A stretch of DNA of 36,574 bases from an uncultured Chlorobiaceae bacterium (GTDB taxonomy: Bacteria > Bacteroidota > Chlorobiia > Chlorobiales > Chlorobiaceae). Below are positions 26,001 to 34,205 of the stretch, in pieces. Location: NCBI GenBank assembly GCA_903939765.1, contig CAJAIK010000008.1, positions 1 through 36,574 on the forward strand, given 5' to 3'. The notes below the pieces were generated by a model. That model searched no databases and had not been told where the DNA came from. It saw only the letters and a program-made list of their open reading frames with translations. Every line of letters begins with the position of its first letter. Positions within the stretch are counted from its first letter, which is position 1. Made by a program: the position numbers and the translations under genes.

Positions 26001-26403
26001 TCTCCAGCAGTGCAGCGAACGTCAGGCGGTCTTCATGAACAATAAAGCTATTCAACCGTTTACCGCTCAAGCGCGAGCGTGTGCTATCAAGAATCGTTGC
26101 AGCAGTGAGGTTCAGCTCGATTATCCTGCTGTCCGGTTCAAGCGTCAGGTATCCCAATGGGGCGAAGTCATAAAGATCGGTGTACCGTTTCAGACTTTTT
26201 TCCAGTTCTTCTTTGGACTCGATCAGTTCTTGCTGATGAATTTCGAGTTCGATCTGGTGAACCGCCAGTTCATGGATCAATTGGAGCATTTCCTCGGGTG
26301 AAGAGGAAATACTGATGGTTTTTAGTTGACTTTTTTTCAGGCTCTGTTCAGCACGGGAGCGCAATTCAGAAAAATCATCAGTCGGGGTGATGTTTTGCGT
26401 CAT
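23050..26403 (-). CDS. Hybrid sensor histidine kinase with PAS, GAF and receiver domains
   Basis: 1117 residues with no membrane helix, so probably cytosolic. An N-terminal helix (about 30-75, [30 protein letters not shown]) leads into four PAS/PAC units: about 75-190, 195-315, 325-440 and 610-730. Between the third and fourth is a GAF domain (about 450-600), with several Cys ([21 protein letters not shown]). The dimerisation helix is [18 protein letters not shown] (phospho-His about 752). ATPase N-box [11 protein letters not shown] and G-box [13 protein letters not shown] follow. A receiver domain fills about 1000-1115 ([30 protein letters not shown], Asp about 1045, FIQKPFS Lys). No separate response regulator or DNA-binding partner lies next to it. 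The signal is unknown; heme or flavin in a PAS domain is possible. Confidence 0.9.
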   Translation of the reverse strand: MTQNITPTDDFSELRSRAEQSLKKSQLKTISISSSPEEMLQLIHELAVHQIELEIHQQELIESKEELEKSLKRYTDLYDFAPLGYLTLEPDSRIIELNLTAATILDSTRSRLSGKRLNSFIVHEDRLTFAALLERVFSRKEPNYCEVILSVTDNGTLSQKTVRIEAVINDNEHTCRTILSDISKQKKIEQSLLVTNERQCLIIDATHSGSWEWDLQSNRAMWSNELWRLLGLEPFSCEATYEVWKQSIADEERERVEQIVLNAVEHGEEFTVEWRVKDMTGQKRWVMMKGTPFKEDDGEVNRYIGIFIEVTKLKMAQKIGQNEQAFSKTIIDSIPGSFYIVGTDGYYTGWNNYQRDKIVGKPENEMREVLAISTIHPEDRALVQEKIRNVLEYGLEENVEGRVLVHGGPEFRWYLMTGRRIIMEGNPFLIGIGIDISERKKIEDIQVFLSSSTYLAQKEPFFNALARHIAECLNMNFVCIDSLDVDGLTARTLAVWSDGHFEDNVVYNLEDTPCGEVIGKDVCCFPARVCQLFPRDQVLRDLRAESYVGVTLWNHSGQPIGLIAVISQRPLVNRKFAETMLKMVSIRASGELERIQSEQALQASEQNYRELFESVPIGLYQSTMDGKVIAANQRCLDLARCKKSEREAWFAQDTRKSYVHPEEGQRFRDLLFKHGHVNSFEADFLLMDGTVATLSNTAKIVFNANGETDFIAGSFIDVTDRKRTEVERSKLEIQLQQSQKMEMVGRLAGGIAHDFNNMLTLILAHSEMALELFDPSESVYGDLEAIHQAATRSANLTRQLLAFARKQIVIPKVLELNIAVGELLPMLRRLIGEHISLVWIPDCNNSWINIDPSQIDQILVNLCVNARDAITGNGTITIESGSLSAPIIASEVSGAEDRFVEYVTLSVHDNGCGIDPNDLEHIFEPFFTTKELGKGTGLGLSMVYGIVKQNNGTIECQSEPGKGTTITIHLPLFRSLSNVDQKAQPEQLTPKGHQTILLVEDEQPILNLCKLLLERSGYHVLAAATPTEALMTVKNYNGTIELLLTDVIMPEMNGYELSKKLRVYRPKLKTLFMSGFTADVIANNSVIDSGVNFIQKPFSTKSLSTAVYNILNSDEMK

Positions 26404-26506
26404 GAGCGTTTATTCAGGAATCAGGGGCGTTTATTTCAAAAAATGTCGAGAATTGACCTGTTTTTTCATCTCCTTCCTGTGAACGGTTTGTGGTCGTGAC
26501 GTTAAT

Positions 26507-26896
26507 CTATCGTGTCTTCTGATCCTGATGATGGGCAATGCCGATAACAAAACCGTTAACAGGCTTGCCGAGCGTAAGGCAAACAATGCAGACAATATAC
26601 CCATCCGACTGCTGAAGCAGAATACCAACGGGCATGGTGTCAATCAAAAATCGGAAATTTTTCTCAATCTCTCGCAGACTTTCCTCCAGTTTTTTTGCGA
26701 AAGTGATATCATTAAAGGTAATTACCAGTCCGTTAATGCGGTTTTCATGTGTACGGTAAGGCATGATTTTGACCGTAAACCAACGATTGTTACTTGCAGA
26801 AACCTGTTTTTCACTGAAAACAAGAGTATGAAGAACCTTGCGGGCCTCGTCAATCAGTGCAGGATATTGGCTGTCATTTAAAAATTGGCACCTCAA
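26507..26896 (-). pseudogene. Decayed CheR/PAS-type fragment
   Basis: The frame YPALIDEARKVLHTLVFSEKQVSASNNRWFTVKIMPYRTHENRINGLVITFNDITFAKKLEESLREIEKNFRFLID resembles the PAS module and linker that follow the CheR methyltransferase domain in CheB/CheR fusion proteins. There is no methyltransferase domain upstream: the frame is closed by a TAA about 70 bp before this start, and only a TTG start is available. Downstream a new PAS begins (LIDTMPVGILLQQSDGYIV) but then turns into unrelated sequence (CIVCLTLGKPVNG..) and stops. Both ends are thus missing. It sits just upstream of the hybrid kinase on the same strand, as CheB/CheR-PAS and kinase genes often do, and suggests a deleted partner. Confidence 0.55.
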
Positions 26897-27069
26897 TAAT
26901 TGATAAAGCCTGAGAGTCAGGGTGAGCTGTGATTGTAGCTTGTAGAGTGTTGTGATTTTGGTTTACTATCGTTCTGTCGCTCTCATTTTTTGTTGAATGT
27001 TCAACTTTGAGTCCGGTTTGTTACTTTACCGTACATAACATATTGTTTCTACAATCAACAGGCTTGATA

Positions 27070-30000
27070 ATGGTGAACCCTTCGACGATTATTCCGCGTG
27101 AGATTCCTTTTAATTATACATCTGCCGGAGATCGACAGGCGATATCGTTCCTGCTTGGCCCGGATATTGTGCAGATGCTTGATGAACTGCGCGATCTGAG
27201 GGTTACCGGAAGGTCTGCGCGGTTGCTTATGGGTATTATCGGTGAAATTCTTATTCATCGCCGTAATCCCTATCTTTTTCAGGAGCTGGTGAACTCTTCG
27301 GCTCGCCGTCGCCGCCTTTTTGAGCGGGCCTTTGCCGAGCTTGATACTATTGCCGATATGGCGAATGGTGAGGCAAGGGTATCCTCCATTGTGGGAGCTG
27401 TGCGTGAGCAGCTTGAGCGCTTTCGCTCGGCAGTTGAGAAGACGCCTGAACTCAGGCGCCGCATGAAGCGCGAACTTGGTGCTGTCGCGGGGGTGAAAAA
27501 TGTTCATTTTGATCCATTTTCTCTTGCGGCTCATGCAACTGACGCTACGGACTGGAGGTTGCATCTCCCTGTCGCAGTGGTGACGCCTGACCAGGAGTCG
27601 AAGGTAGCGCCGCTGATTACGGCTATCGCGGCACTCGGGCTTAACATTATTCCGCGTGGTGCAGGGACAGGGCTGACCGGCGGGGCGGTACCGTTGCGAT
27701 CGAAATGTGTGATTATCAATACGGAAAAACTTAACCGTGTCCGGGGTATTTCGGTGCGTGATTTTCAACTGGAAAATGGGCAGATATCGCAGGCTTCGGT
27801 CATTGAGCTTGAAGCGGGCGTTATTACTGAACGTGCGATGGAGGAGGCTGATGAACACGGTCTTGTCTTTGCCACTGATCCAACCAGTGAGTGGGCTTGT
27901 ACAGTCGGGGGAAATATTTCCGAAAATGCGGGGGGAAAGATGGCTGTCCGCTGGGGCACCTGTATCGACAACCTGCTTGAGTGGCGTATGGCGATGCCTT
28001 CGGGTGAAAATTGGACGGTCAAGCGCGCTGATCACCAGTTGCGCAAAATCATGCATGAGGACAGGGTTCTTTTTGAGGTGTGGAATGAGTCGGGCAAGAG
28101 AATCGATCGCATTGAATTGTCTGGCACCGATATCCGCAAAAAAGGGCTCTGGAAGGATATTACCAACAAGGCGCTCGGTGGAGTACCGGGTCTTCAGAAG
28201 GAGGGGACTGACGGGGTGATTACTTCAGCTCTTTTTGTCCTCTATCCGAAGTATCCTGAAAAAAGAACGCTTTGCCTTGAATTTTTCGGGCCTGACATGG
28301 ATGAGGCCAGCCGGGTGATTCTTGAGCTTTCGAAAATTTTTCCGCTTCATTCCGAAAATCGTGAGGCACTGCTTGCGCTGGAGCATTTTGATGATGAGTA
28401 TATCCGCGCGATTGACTACAAGGTGAAAGCGCCCCGTGCCCAGACGCCGAAGGCGGTGCTGCTGATTGATATCGCAGGCAACAGTGCCGCGGAGGTGATG
28501 AATGGTGTGGAGCGTGTGGAGAGACTGCTTGAGCCCCATCCCAACACACTGATGTTTCTGGCCAGAGATAATGCGGAGGCGATCCGCTTCTGGGCTGATC
28601 GTAAAAAGCTTGGAGCTATTGCACGGCGGACCAATGCGTTCAAGCTGAACGAGGATATTGTCATTCCGCTTGAGGCACTGGCCGAGTTCTCCCGTTTTAT
28701 CGACACACTCAATATTGAGGAGGAGCGGTTCGCCCAGCGTCGATTTGTGGAGCGTGCACGCGACCTCATCGCGACGTCAACGGTAAGCGGGGATGGCGGG
28801 CAGTTTGCCTCAAAGATACCTGCTGGGGTTGAGCTTTGCCGCATGTTCAGCTCGAAAATTGATGCTGAGCCGGAAGAGTCGCTCCGTTCACTTGCTGTTG
28901 TGCAGGAGCTCCGCAGTGAGCTTGGAGAGCTGGTTCAGGGTTATCCTGATATGGAGGCCGCCCTTGATGGCGCCTATAACTATGTGCGCGACCGCCGTAT
29001 CGTGCTGGCGACTCACATGCATGCGGGTGACGGTAATGTTCATGTCAATGTACCTGTACTTTCCAACGACAGGCCAATGCTTGAGCGGACGGACAAGGTG
29101 ATTGACCATGTCATGGAGAGGGTGGTCTCGCTTGGCGGGGTCGTGTCGGGCGAGCACGGTATCGGTGTCACCAAGCTGAAATATCTCGATCCGGCCATTG
29201 TTGAAGAGCTTTCGAGGTACCGTCGCCGGGTTGATCCGAAAGGGATCATGAACCCAGGCAAGCTTGACGATTATGAGGTTCTTGATTATATCTTTACCCC
29301 ATCATTCAATCGGCTTGAGCTTGAGGCGCATATTCTCCGTCGAGCCCAGATTGAGGAGCTGTCAAAAAAGGTAGATTACTGTATCCGGTGCGGCAAGTGC
29401 AAGATGGACTGCTGTGTCTATTATCCGTCGCGGGGAATGTTCTATCATCCACGCAACAAGAATCTTGCGATAGGCTCGCTGATTGAGGCGCTGCTTTTTG
29501 ACGCGCAGCGTGAGCGTACGACCGACTTTGCCCTGCTGAAGTGGCTTGAAGAGGTGGCCGATCACTGTACCATCTGTCACAAATGTCTTAAACCCTGTCC
29601 GGTCGATATTGACAGTGGGGAGGTATCGGTGCTGGAGCGTGAAATACTTTCGGAGTGGGGTTTCAAGCACTCTTCACCGGTTACGGAGTTGACCCTGCAT
29701 TATCTTGAAAGCCGTTCACCCGCCTTTAATGCGCTTTTCCGCCGTGCTGTCCTGCGCATCGGCGGAGCCGTTCAGCGGGCAGGCAGCAAGCTCTCTTTAT
29801 CTATCCAGCCGGAACATGATGCTCCGGCACTCTATCCTCTCAGTCTGCTCCGCTCTGCGGTGCCTCCGGTACCTGAGGGTACACTGCGTGATTTTCTGCC
29901 GGAGTGTGGAGCTGATCAGGTGCTTGTTTTTGAGCCTGCCGGAGAGGTGGTCAGTAACGTTTTTTATTTCCCCGGATGTGGTTCCGAGCGCCTGAACTCC

Positions 30001-30702
30001 GCCATCTCAATGGCGGCACTCCATCTGCTCCTTGAGCTTGGTGCGAGGGTTGTGCTTCCGCCTCCCTTTCTCTGCTGTGGCTTTCCGGCGCATGTCAATG
30101 CCAAGAGTGACCATTATTCGAGCATTGTGTTGCGCAATACCGTGATCTTCAGCCAAATCAGGGAGATGTTCTCCTATCTGGATTTTGATGCCTGTGTCGT
30201 GACGTGCGGCACCTGCATGGAGGGGCTTGATGCGATTGAAACCGGCAGGGTATTTGGCGGAAAGATTGTCGATATCGCGGCTTATGGCCTTGGTAAAGGG
30301 CTGAAGCTTGAAGGGGAGGAAGATTATCTTTACCACGCACCTTGTCACGATTCGCTCTCCGGGCATGCGCGTGAAACCCTGCGCAATCTGGGCGGGTTTG
30401 GCCGAGTGACCGCTGTACCGCACTGCTGTTCCGAGGCTGGTACGCTGGCCCTGTCGCGCCCTGATATTACCGATTCCATGCTTCACCGCAAAAGGGAGGC
30501 CATTGTGGAGCTTATGCATGGACGAAAAAAGGCGGTTGTGTTGACCAACTGCCCCTCGTGCGTGCAGGGGCTGGGAAGAAATCTTGATCTTGGCCTGGAG
30601 CCACAGCATCTTGTTGTGGCTCTGGCTGAAAAACGGTCGGGCCCGGGCTGGATGGAGCTTCTGCGTAAACAGGTATCACGGGGAACAGCAGTCAGCTTTT
30701 AG
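27070..30702 (+). CDS. Large FAD/iron-sulfur dehydrogenase (DUF3683-type, D-lactate/glycolate dehydrogenase-like)
   Basis: 1210 residues from the ATG at 27070 (an in-frame start at 27007 has no family-like sequence). Residues 1-130 form a helical N-terminal region (DUF3683-like). The FAD-linked oxidase domain follows, with phosphate-binding PRGAGTGLTGGAVPL near residue 195, DPTSEWACTVGGNISENAGG and the C-terminal HMHAGDGNVHVNVPV/GEHGIGVTK motifs. Two ferredoxin-like clusters follow: CIRCGKCKMDCCVYYP (near 770) and CTICHKCLKPCP (near 833). The C-terminal third carries two CCG-type motifs (YFPGCGSERLN/FLCCGFPAH and CHDSLSGHA/PHCCSEAG). The fused GlpC/GlcF- plus GlcD-like architecture suggests oxidation of a 2-hydroxy acid with electrons passed via FeS clusters to quinone or another carrier; no membrane helix is seen. 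It converges on the cytochrome operon with a 4-bp gap. Confidence 0.8.
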   Translation: MVNPSTIIPREIPFNYTSAGDRQAISFLLGPDIVQMLDELRDLRVTGRSARLLMGIIGEILIHRRNPYLFQELVNSSARRRRLFERAFAELDTIADMANGEARVSSIVGAVREQLERFRSAVEKTPELRRRMKRELGAVAGVKNVHFDPFSLAAHATDATDWRLHLPVAVVTPDQESKVAPLITAIAALGLNIIPRGAGTGLTGGAVPLRSKCVIINTEKLNRVRGISVRDFQLENGQISQASVIELEAGVITERAMEEADEHGLVFATDPTSEWACTVGGNISENAGGKMAVRWGTCIDNLLEWRMAMPSGENWTVKRADHQLRKIMHEDRVLFEVWNESGKRIDRIELSGTDIRKKGLWKDITNKALGGVPGLQKEGTDGVITSALFVLYPKYPEKRTLCLEFFGPDMDEASRVILELSKIFPLHSENREALLALEHFDDEYIRAIDYKVKAPRAQTPKAVLLIDIAGNSAAEVMNGVERVERLLEPHPNTLMFLARDNAEAIRFWADRKKLGAIARRTNAFKLNEDIVIPLEALAEFSRFIDTLNIEEERFAQRRFVERARDLIATSTVSGDGGQFASKIPAGVELCRMFSSKIDAEPEESLRSLAVVQELRSELGELVQGYPDMEAALDGAYNYVRDRRIVLATHMHAGDGNVHVNVPVLSNDRPMLERTDKVIDHVMERVVSLGGVVSGEHGIGVTKLKYLDPAIVEELSRYRRRVDPKGIMNPGKLDDYEVLDYIFTPSFNRLELEAHILRRAQIEELSKKVDYCIRCGKCKMDCCVYYPSRGMFYHPRNKNLAIGSLIEALLFDAQRERTTDFALLKWLEEVADHCTICHKCLKPCPVDIDSGEVSVLEREILSEWGFKHSSPVTELTLHYLESRSPAFNALFRRAVLRIGGAVQRAGSKLSLSIQPEHDAPALYPLSLLRSAVPPVPEGTLRDFLPECGADQVLVFEPAGEVVSNVFYFPGCGSERLNSAISMAALHLLLELGARVVLPPPFLCCGFPAHVNAKSDHYSSIVLRNTVIFSQIREMFSYLDFDACVVTCGTCMEGLDAIETGRVFGGKIVDIAAYGLGKGLKLEGEEDYLYHAPCHDSLSGHARETLRNLGGFGRVTAVPHCCSEAGTLALSRPDITDSMLHRKREAIVELMHGRKKAVVLTNCPSCVQGLGRNLDLGLEPQHLVVALAEKRSGPGWMELLRKQVSRGTAVSF

Positions 30703-30706
30703 CCGC

Positions 30707-31852
30707 CTAATCGTCATCTTCGCCGTCACCTCCCCGTTCGCCTTCCCGGCTTCCATTGCGATGGCATTTTATGCAGTTCTGGTAGTTATAAATACCCTCT
30801 TCACGATGCACCGCCGCCATATTTGATGGCGTGTGCTCGTGGCAGCCGTAGCAGGTATACTGCTGGTAATTGCCCGGAGTGGTGTGGCAGGTTTTGCAGC
30901 TTGCCTGATGATCACGGTCGAGCCTGAAATAGCGGTCATGGTTGAATGTCGCGGGTTTCCATTTTGTCGTGTTGTGGCACTTCGAGCAAGCCGCCGTCAC
31001 CTCTCTATGGAGGTTGTCACTGGGCTGGTCAGCCTTGTGGCAACTGATGCACTCTTTTCCTGAAGCGACAAACTTTTTGTGATCGAATGTCGCGGGTTTC
31101 CATTTTGTCGTGTTGTGGCATTTCGAGCAGGCCGCCGTCACCTCTCTATGAAGGTTGTCACTGGGCTGGTCAGCCTTGTGGCAACTGATGCACTCTTTTC
31201 CTGAAGCGGCAAACTTTTTGTGATCGACGGTTGCCGGTTCCCATCGGTTTGTGCTATGGCAGTCGGCGCAGGATGCCGTTGCATCCTTGTGCAGCCGATT
31301 ATTGGGCTGGTCAGCCTTGTGGCAAGTGATGCAGCTCTTTTGGATCGATGCGGCAAGCCGTTTGTGATCAAATGTTGCTGGCTCCCATGCACGGATAGTA
31401 TGGCACTCGCTGCAATTTCCTGTTGCATAGCGATGCAGATTGTCTGCCGGTTTTTGATTTTTATGACAGGCAGCACAGTTTTTCTGGAGCGATATCGTCA
31501 GCGACGCATGCCTGAAGGTTTTGATTGCTTTTGATGCTTCAGCTCCCTTGTGGTCAGTATGGCACTCTATACAGGAGCCCGCTGAGAGCCCTTTGTGAAA
31601 AAGGACCTTCGATGAATCTTTTGGAAGGGAGATTCCGGCGACATTTTTGACTCCGATGAATCCCTCTTTGTGACAGTTGACGCACTGTACTGATGTTACT
31701 CCTTTGAATGGAGTGTGGCAACTCAGGCACTCTCTTTTCAGTGCATGATGGCCCTTCATGAGGGTGCCGGGGTCGAGCAGCACATCGGGAAATCGTATGG
31801 CAAGTGCTGCAAGAATGATGAGAGAAACAATAAAGGTATAAAGTGGTTTCAT
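30707..31852 (-). CDS. 14-heme c-type cytochrome with tandem diheme repeats
   Basis: 381 residues. An uncleaved-looking N-terminal helix (about 5-22) anchors it; there is no lipobox. There are 14 CxxCH motifs: CLSCH, CVNCH, CIECH, CAACH, CSECH, CITCH, CADCH, CISCH, CSKCH, CISCH, CSKCH, CKTCH, CYGCH, CIKCH. Four successive 47-48-residue units each hold two CxxCH plus two further His (in NLHRE- and FDHKKF-like positions), enough for bis-His ligation of both hemes. Two of the units are near-identical at DNA level. The tail is acidic (GERGGDGEDDD). It should lie in the periplasm as a linear heme wire. The gene upstream on the same strand (cytochrome b-like) is 10 bp away, so the two form an operon. 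Partner and substrate are unknown; similar cytochromes serve anaerobic respiration or extracellular electron transfer. Confidence 0.88.
   Translation of the reverse strand: MKPLYTFIVSLIILAALAIRFPDVLLDPGTLMKGHHALKRECLSCHTPFKGVTSVQCVNCHKEGFIGVKNVAGISLPKDSSKVLFHKGLSAGSCIECHTDHKGAEASKAIKTFRHASLTISLQKNCAACHKNQKPADNLHRYATGNCSECHTIRAWEPATFDHKRLAASIQKSCITCHKADQPNNRLHKDATASCADCHSTNRWEPATVDHKKFAASGKECISCHKADQPSDNLHREVTAACSKCHNTTKWKPATFDHKKFVASGKECISCHKADQPSDNLHREVTAACSKCHNTTKWKPATFNHDRYFRLDRDHQASCKTCHTTPGNYQQYTCYGCHEHTPSNMAAVHREEGIYNYQNCIKCHRNGSREGERGGDGEDDD
30945..31226. repeat. Tandem 141-bp duplication inside the 14-heme cytochrome gene
   Basis: Positions 30945-31085 and 31086-31226 align without gaps with only four mismatches by eye. 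The unit is 141 bp, exactly 47 codons, encoding one diheme module. A third, more diverged unit continues beyond 31226. The high identity indicates recent duplication or gene conversion. Confidence 0.85.
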
Positions 31853-31862
31853 CAGGCTATTA

Positions 31863-32438
31863 TTACCAGTTCCAGAAGAAAAGTATAGAGAAAATATGTG
31901 TCAGGGTTAATGCGATTAAAAGGGATACCATGGGCATGTGCACCATTCTCCATTGTTCAAGCGTCTTGATGGTCAGGCTGTCCCAGTAGTGTTGCTGCTC
32001 AATCTCCGCATCCACGGCGTCATTGATTCCCAGTTGTTTCATACTTATTTTCACCTCTTCCTTGACCTTTTTGAGCAGATATTGCCCAACATGGCCACTG
32101 GCGGTTACAACCATCATCAGAAAGGTCGCCGCCCATGGTAAAATTGCATTGAAATGGATTCCTGAATGAACCATGATCATCAGGGTTCCTATCCAACCGG
32201 TATTACAGTGGAGTTTGAGAAAAAATTTGAGCGCACCGTTGTTGAAAACCTTTTTTTTTCGGGCAGAATAGCCAAAGGAGAGTGCAAAAAAAAGAGTTCC
32301 GGCAATGCCAAGATATCGCCCGATCCACACAAGATGAGCAACATGCAGGATGTAGTCAAGTGAAATTGCGGCAATAATCAGTAGCAGATAAGAGATGGTC
32401 AGCGGTAATGTTCGTTGTACAAGGACAGATTTCCACAT
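31863..32438 (-). CDS. Five-helix cytochrome b-like membrane protein
   Basis: 191 residues with about five hydrophobic helices (10-30, 41-58, 75-95, 98-120, 165-190). Helix 3 carries His77 and His91 (LHCNTGWIGTLMIMVH), and helix 5 carries His167 and His181 (VHMPMVSLLIALTLTH). Both pairs are 14 residues apart, the spacing seen in the two heme-ligating helices of cytochrome b of bc complexes. Further His occur at 32, 35, 95 and 116. I infer a diheme b-type protein passing electrons between the quinone pool and the 14-heme cytochrome encoded 10 bp downstream. Ferric-reductase-like or cytochrome b561-type families are alternatives. A charged loop at 122-150 faces the cytosol or periplasm. No clear ribosome binding site. 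Confidence 0.65.
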   Translation of the reverse strand: MWKSVLVQRTLPLTISYLLLIIAAISLDYILHVAHLVWIGRYLGIAGTLFFALSFGYSARKKKVFNNGALKFFLKLHCNTGWIGTLMIMVHSGIHFNAILPWAATFLMMVVTASGHVGQYLLKKVKEEVKISMKQLGINDAVDAEIEQQHYWDSLTIKTLEQWRMVHMPMVSLLIALTLTHIFSILFFWNW

Positions 32439-32734
32439 GGTTCAACACGGTTAAAGTATATCATGATTTACAATCGGAAAAAGATACCTTTTGCCGGTTA
32501 AAAGAGTCTGAAAAGAGCCTTAAAAATTGATTAAAATTAACTGATAAAAGAGGCACAACAATTTTCAGTATGACGAGATATGGCAAGTTCAATAGATTGT
32601 TTTTTCCTCATCGAGAGCTTCTGCTTATCTGATCTCCGGCGTGAGCTTAAAATAATTTATCTCTTCTTCTCTTGTTTTTGTAAGTTCTTTCGATGAGTCG
32701 CTTCGATAATTGGAAAATATCACAGGGGGTGGTT
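32439..32734. other. AT-rich intergenic region between divergent genes
   Basis: About 300 bp separating the cytochrome operon (leftward) from the small membrane protein (rightward), so it should hold promoters for both. No gene, strong hairpin or recognisable operator is seen. A rightward start at 32693 in frame with the next gene is possible but lacks a ribosome binding site. Confidence 0.4.
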
Positions 32735-32971
32735 ATGGATGAACAAAAATCTCATGAAGAGCAGAAGGTTGTCGTTACGTGTCAGGTTACTGATATCCGT
32801 ATGCCCTTTTGGTCTATGGTTGTGTTTATGGTGAAGTGGGTATTTGCGAGTATTCCCGCCATGATTATTTTTTCTGTGGTGGCCGGGCTTGTGATGGCGG
32901 TTATGAGTCTCCTGTGTGGTTCTTTATGGGGATTTCATGGTATGTATCACGAGTTCAGATTGCCATTCTGA
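32735..32971 (+). CDS. Small conserved membrane protein
   Basis: 78 residues from the ATG at 32735, which is preceded by GGGGGTGG at about 5 bp; the upstream ATG at 32693 has no such site. A hydrophilic start (MDEQKSHEEQKVVVTCQVTDIRMP) leads to FWSMVVFMVKWVFASIPAMIIFSVVAGLVMAVMSLL, one long or two short helices, then a short polar end. Small proteins with the MPFWSMV-FMVKW-ASIPA core are, as I recall, found in many bacteria as uncharacterised membrane proteins. Function unknown. The aminotransferase starts 45 bp later, so co-transcription is possible. Confidence 0.6.
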   Translation: MDEQKSHEEQKVVVTCQVTDIRMPFWSMVVFMVKWVFASIPAMIIFSVVAGLVMAVMSLLCGSLWGFHGMYHEFRLPF

Positions 32972-33015
32972 ATCTTGAATATCTATCCTGTTTCGTTTAA
33001 ATAAAATATAAACTC

Positions 33016-34173
33016 ATGGGGCTGACCTTAAGTGACCGCCATGCCTGCGTGCTTCAGTCGGAAATTCGCAATATGTCGATTGAGTGCAATCGGGTCGGTG
33101 GTATCAATCTTGCACAGGGGGTTTGCGATACTCCTGTGCCCGAATCTGTTCTGCAAGGTGCGGTTAAGGCGATCGTGCAGGGGATAAACAGCTACACCCA
33201 TTATGCCGGTTTGCCCCGGCTGCGCGAGGCGCTTGCCCTCAAGCAGAAGAGGTTTTCGGCTGTAACGTTTGACCCCGAGAGTGAGATCATTGTCAGTGCC
33301 GGAGCAACGGGCGCCTTGTATTGCGCGTTTCAGGCCCTGCTCAATGCGGGCGACGAGGTGATTGTGTTTGAGCCCTTCTACGGGTATCACATCACTTCAC
33401 TGCAAGCTGTGGAGGCTGTACCGGTATATTTCCCGCTGAATCCACCGGAGTGGTCGTTCAGCGCTCATGAGCTGGAGCGTCTTGTTACTTCCCGCACCCG
33501 TGGCATTATTGTTAATACTCCGGCCAATCCCTCCGGAAAGGTATTCTCGTCTGACGAACTCGAAATTATTGCCGGTTTTGCTGAGCGCTACGACCTCTTT
33601 GTCTTTACTGATGAAATCTATGAGCATTTTGTGTATGGCGATAATGTCCATCGCTCTTTTTCCTCCCTGCCGGGGATGAGGGAGCGCACCATTACCATAT
33701 CAGGGTCTTCAAAAACATTCAGTGTCACGGGGTGGCGGATAGGTTATCTTTTTTGCGATGCCCGGTGGGCACAGGCGATTGGTTATTTTAATGATCTGGT
33801 CTATGTGTGCGCGCCAGCCCCTCTGCAGGCCGGTGTCGCCAGGGGATTGCAGGAGCTTGGTGACGATTACTACCAAAACCTTGCTGTTGCATATCAGGCA
33901 AAGCGCGACCGGTTCTGTGATGCGCTTTTTCATGCCGGACTGCATCCCTATATCCCTGATGGAGCCTATTATGTACTCGCCGATGTTTCCCGTATTCCTG
34001 GTATTTCAGGCAAGGAGAGGGCGATGCACATTCTACAAAAAACAGGTGTAGCCTGCGTTCCTGGTGGTGCTTTTTATCACGACAAGAGGGGCGAAAAGAT
34101 GGTTCGTTTTTGTTTTGCCAAGGAGGATGCGGTGCTTGACGAAGCCATTCGTCGTTTTCAGCTTCTTGCCTGA
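33016..34173 (+). CDS. Class I/II PLP-dependent aminotransferase
   Basis: 385 residues, fold type I. The substrate/cofactor regions appear in order: NLAQGVCDTPVP near the N-terminus, SAGATGALYCAFQALLNAGDEVIVFEPFY (PLP-phosphate region), NTPANPSGKVFS with the Asn, FTDEIYEHFVYG with the pyridine-binding Asp and Tyr, SGSSKTFSVTGWRIGY with PLP-binding Lys233, and the C-terminal MVRFCFAK Arg that binds the alpha-carboxylate. The closest relatives by motif are aspartate/methionine/kynurenine-type aminotransferases; amino-acid preference cannot be read from sequence. Cytosolic. No pathway partners next to it. Confidence 0.88.
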   Translation: MGLTLSDRHACVLQSEIRNMSIECNRVGGINLAQGVCDTPVPESVLQGAVKAIVQGINSYTHYAGLPRLREALALKQKRFSAVTFDPESEIIVSAGATGALYCAFQALLNAGDEVIVFEPFYGYHITSLQAVEAVPVYFPLNPPEWSFSAHELERLVTSRTRGIIVNTPANPSGKVFSSDELEIIAGFAERYDLFVFTDEIYEHFVYGDNVHRSFSSLPGMRERTITISGSSKTFSVTGWRIGYLFCDARWAQAIGYFNDLVYVCAPAPLQAGVARGLQELGDDYYQNLAVAYQAKRDRFCDALFHAGLHPYIPDGAYYVLADVSRIPGISGKERAMHILQKTGVACVPGGAFYHDKRGEKMVRFCFAKEDAVLDEAIRRFQLLA

Positions 34174-34205
34174 ATTTTTTAAACTTAAACCGGGGAGGAA
34201 CAGGT

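Noticed and set aside
27055-28056. Open frame of 333 codons on the minus strand
   Set aside because: Antisense to the DUF3683 dehydrogenase, whose plus-strand translation has clear FAD motifs; the minus translation has none.
30833-31534. Regularly spaced repeats that could suggest a CRISPR array
   Set aside because: Period and content correspond to in-frame 47-codon heme modules of the cytochrome; there are no short conserved repeats separated by unique spacers.
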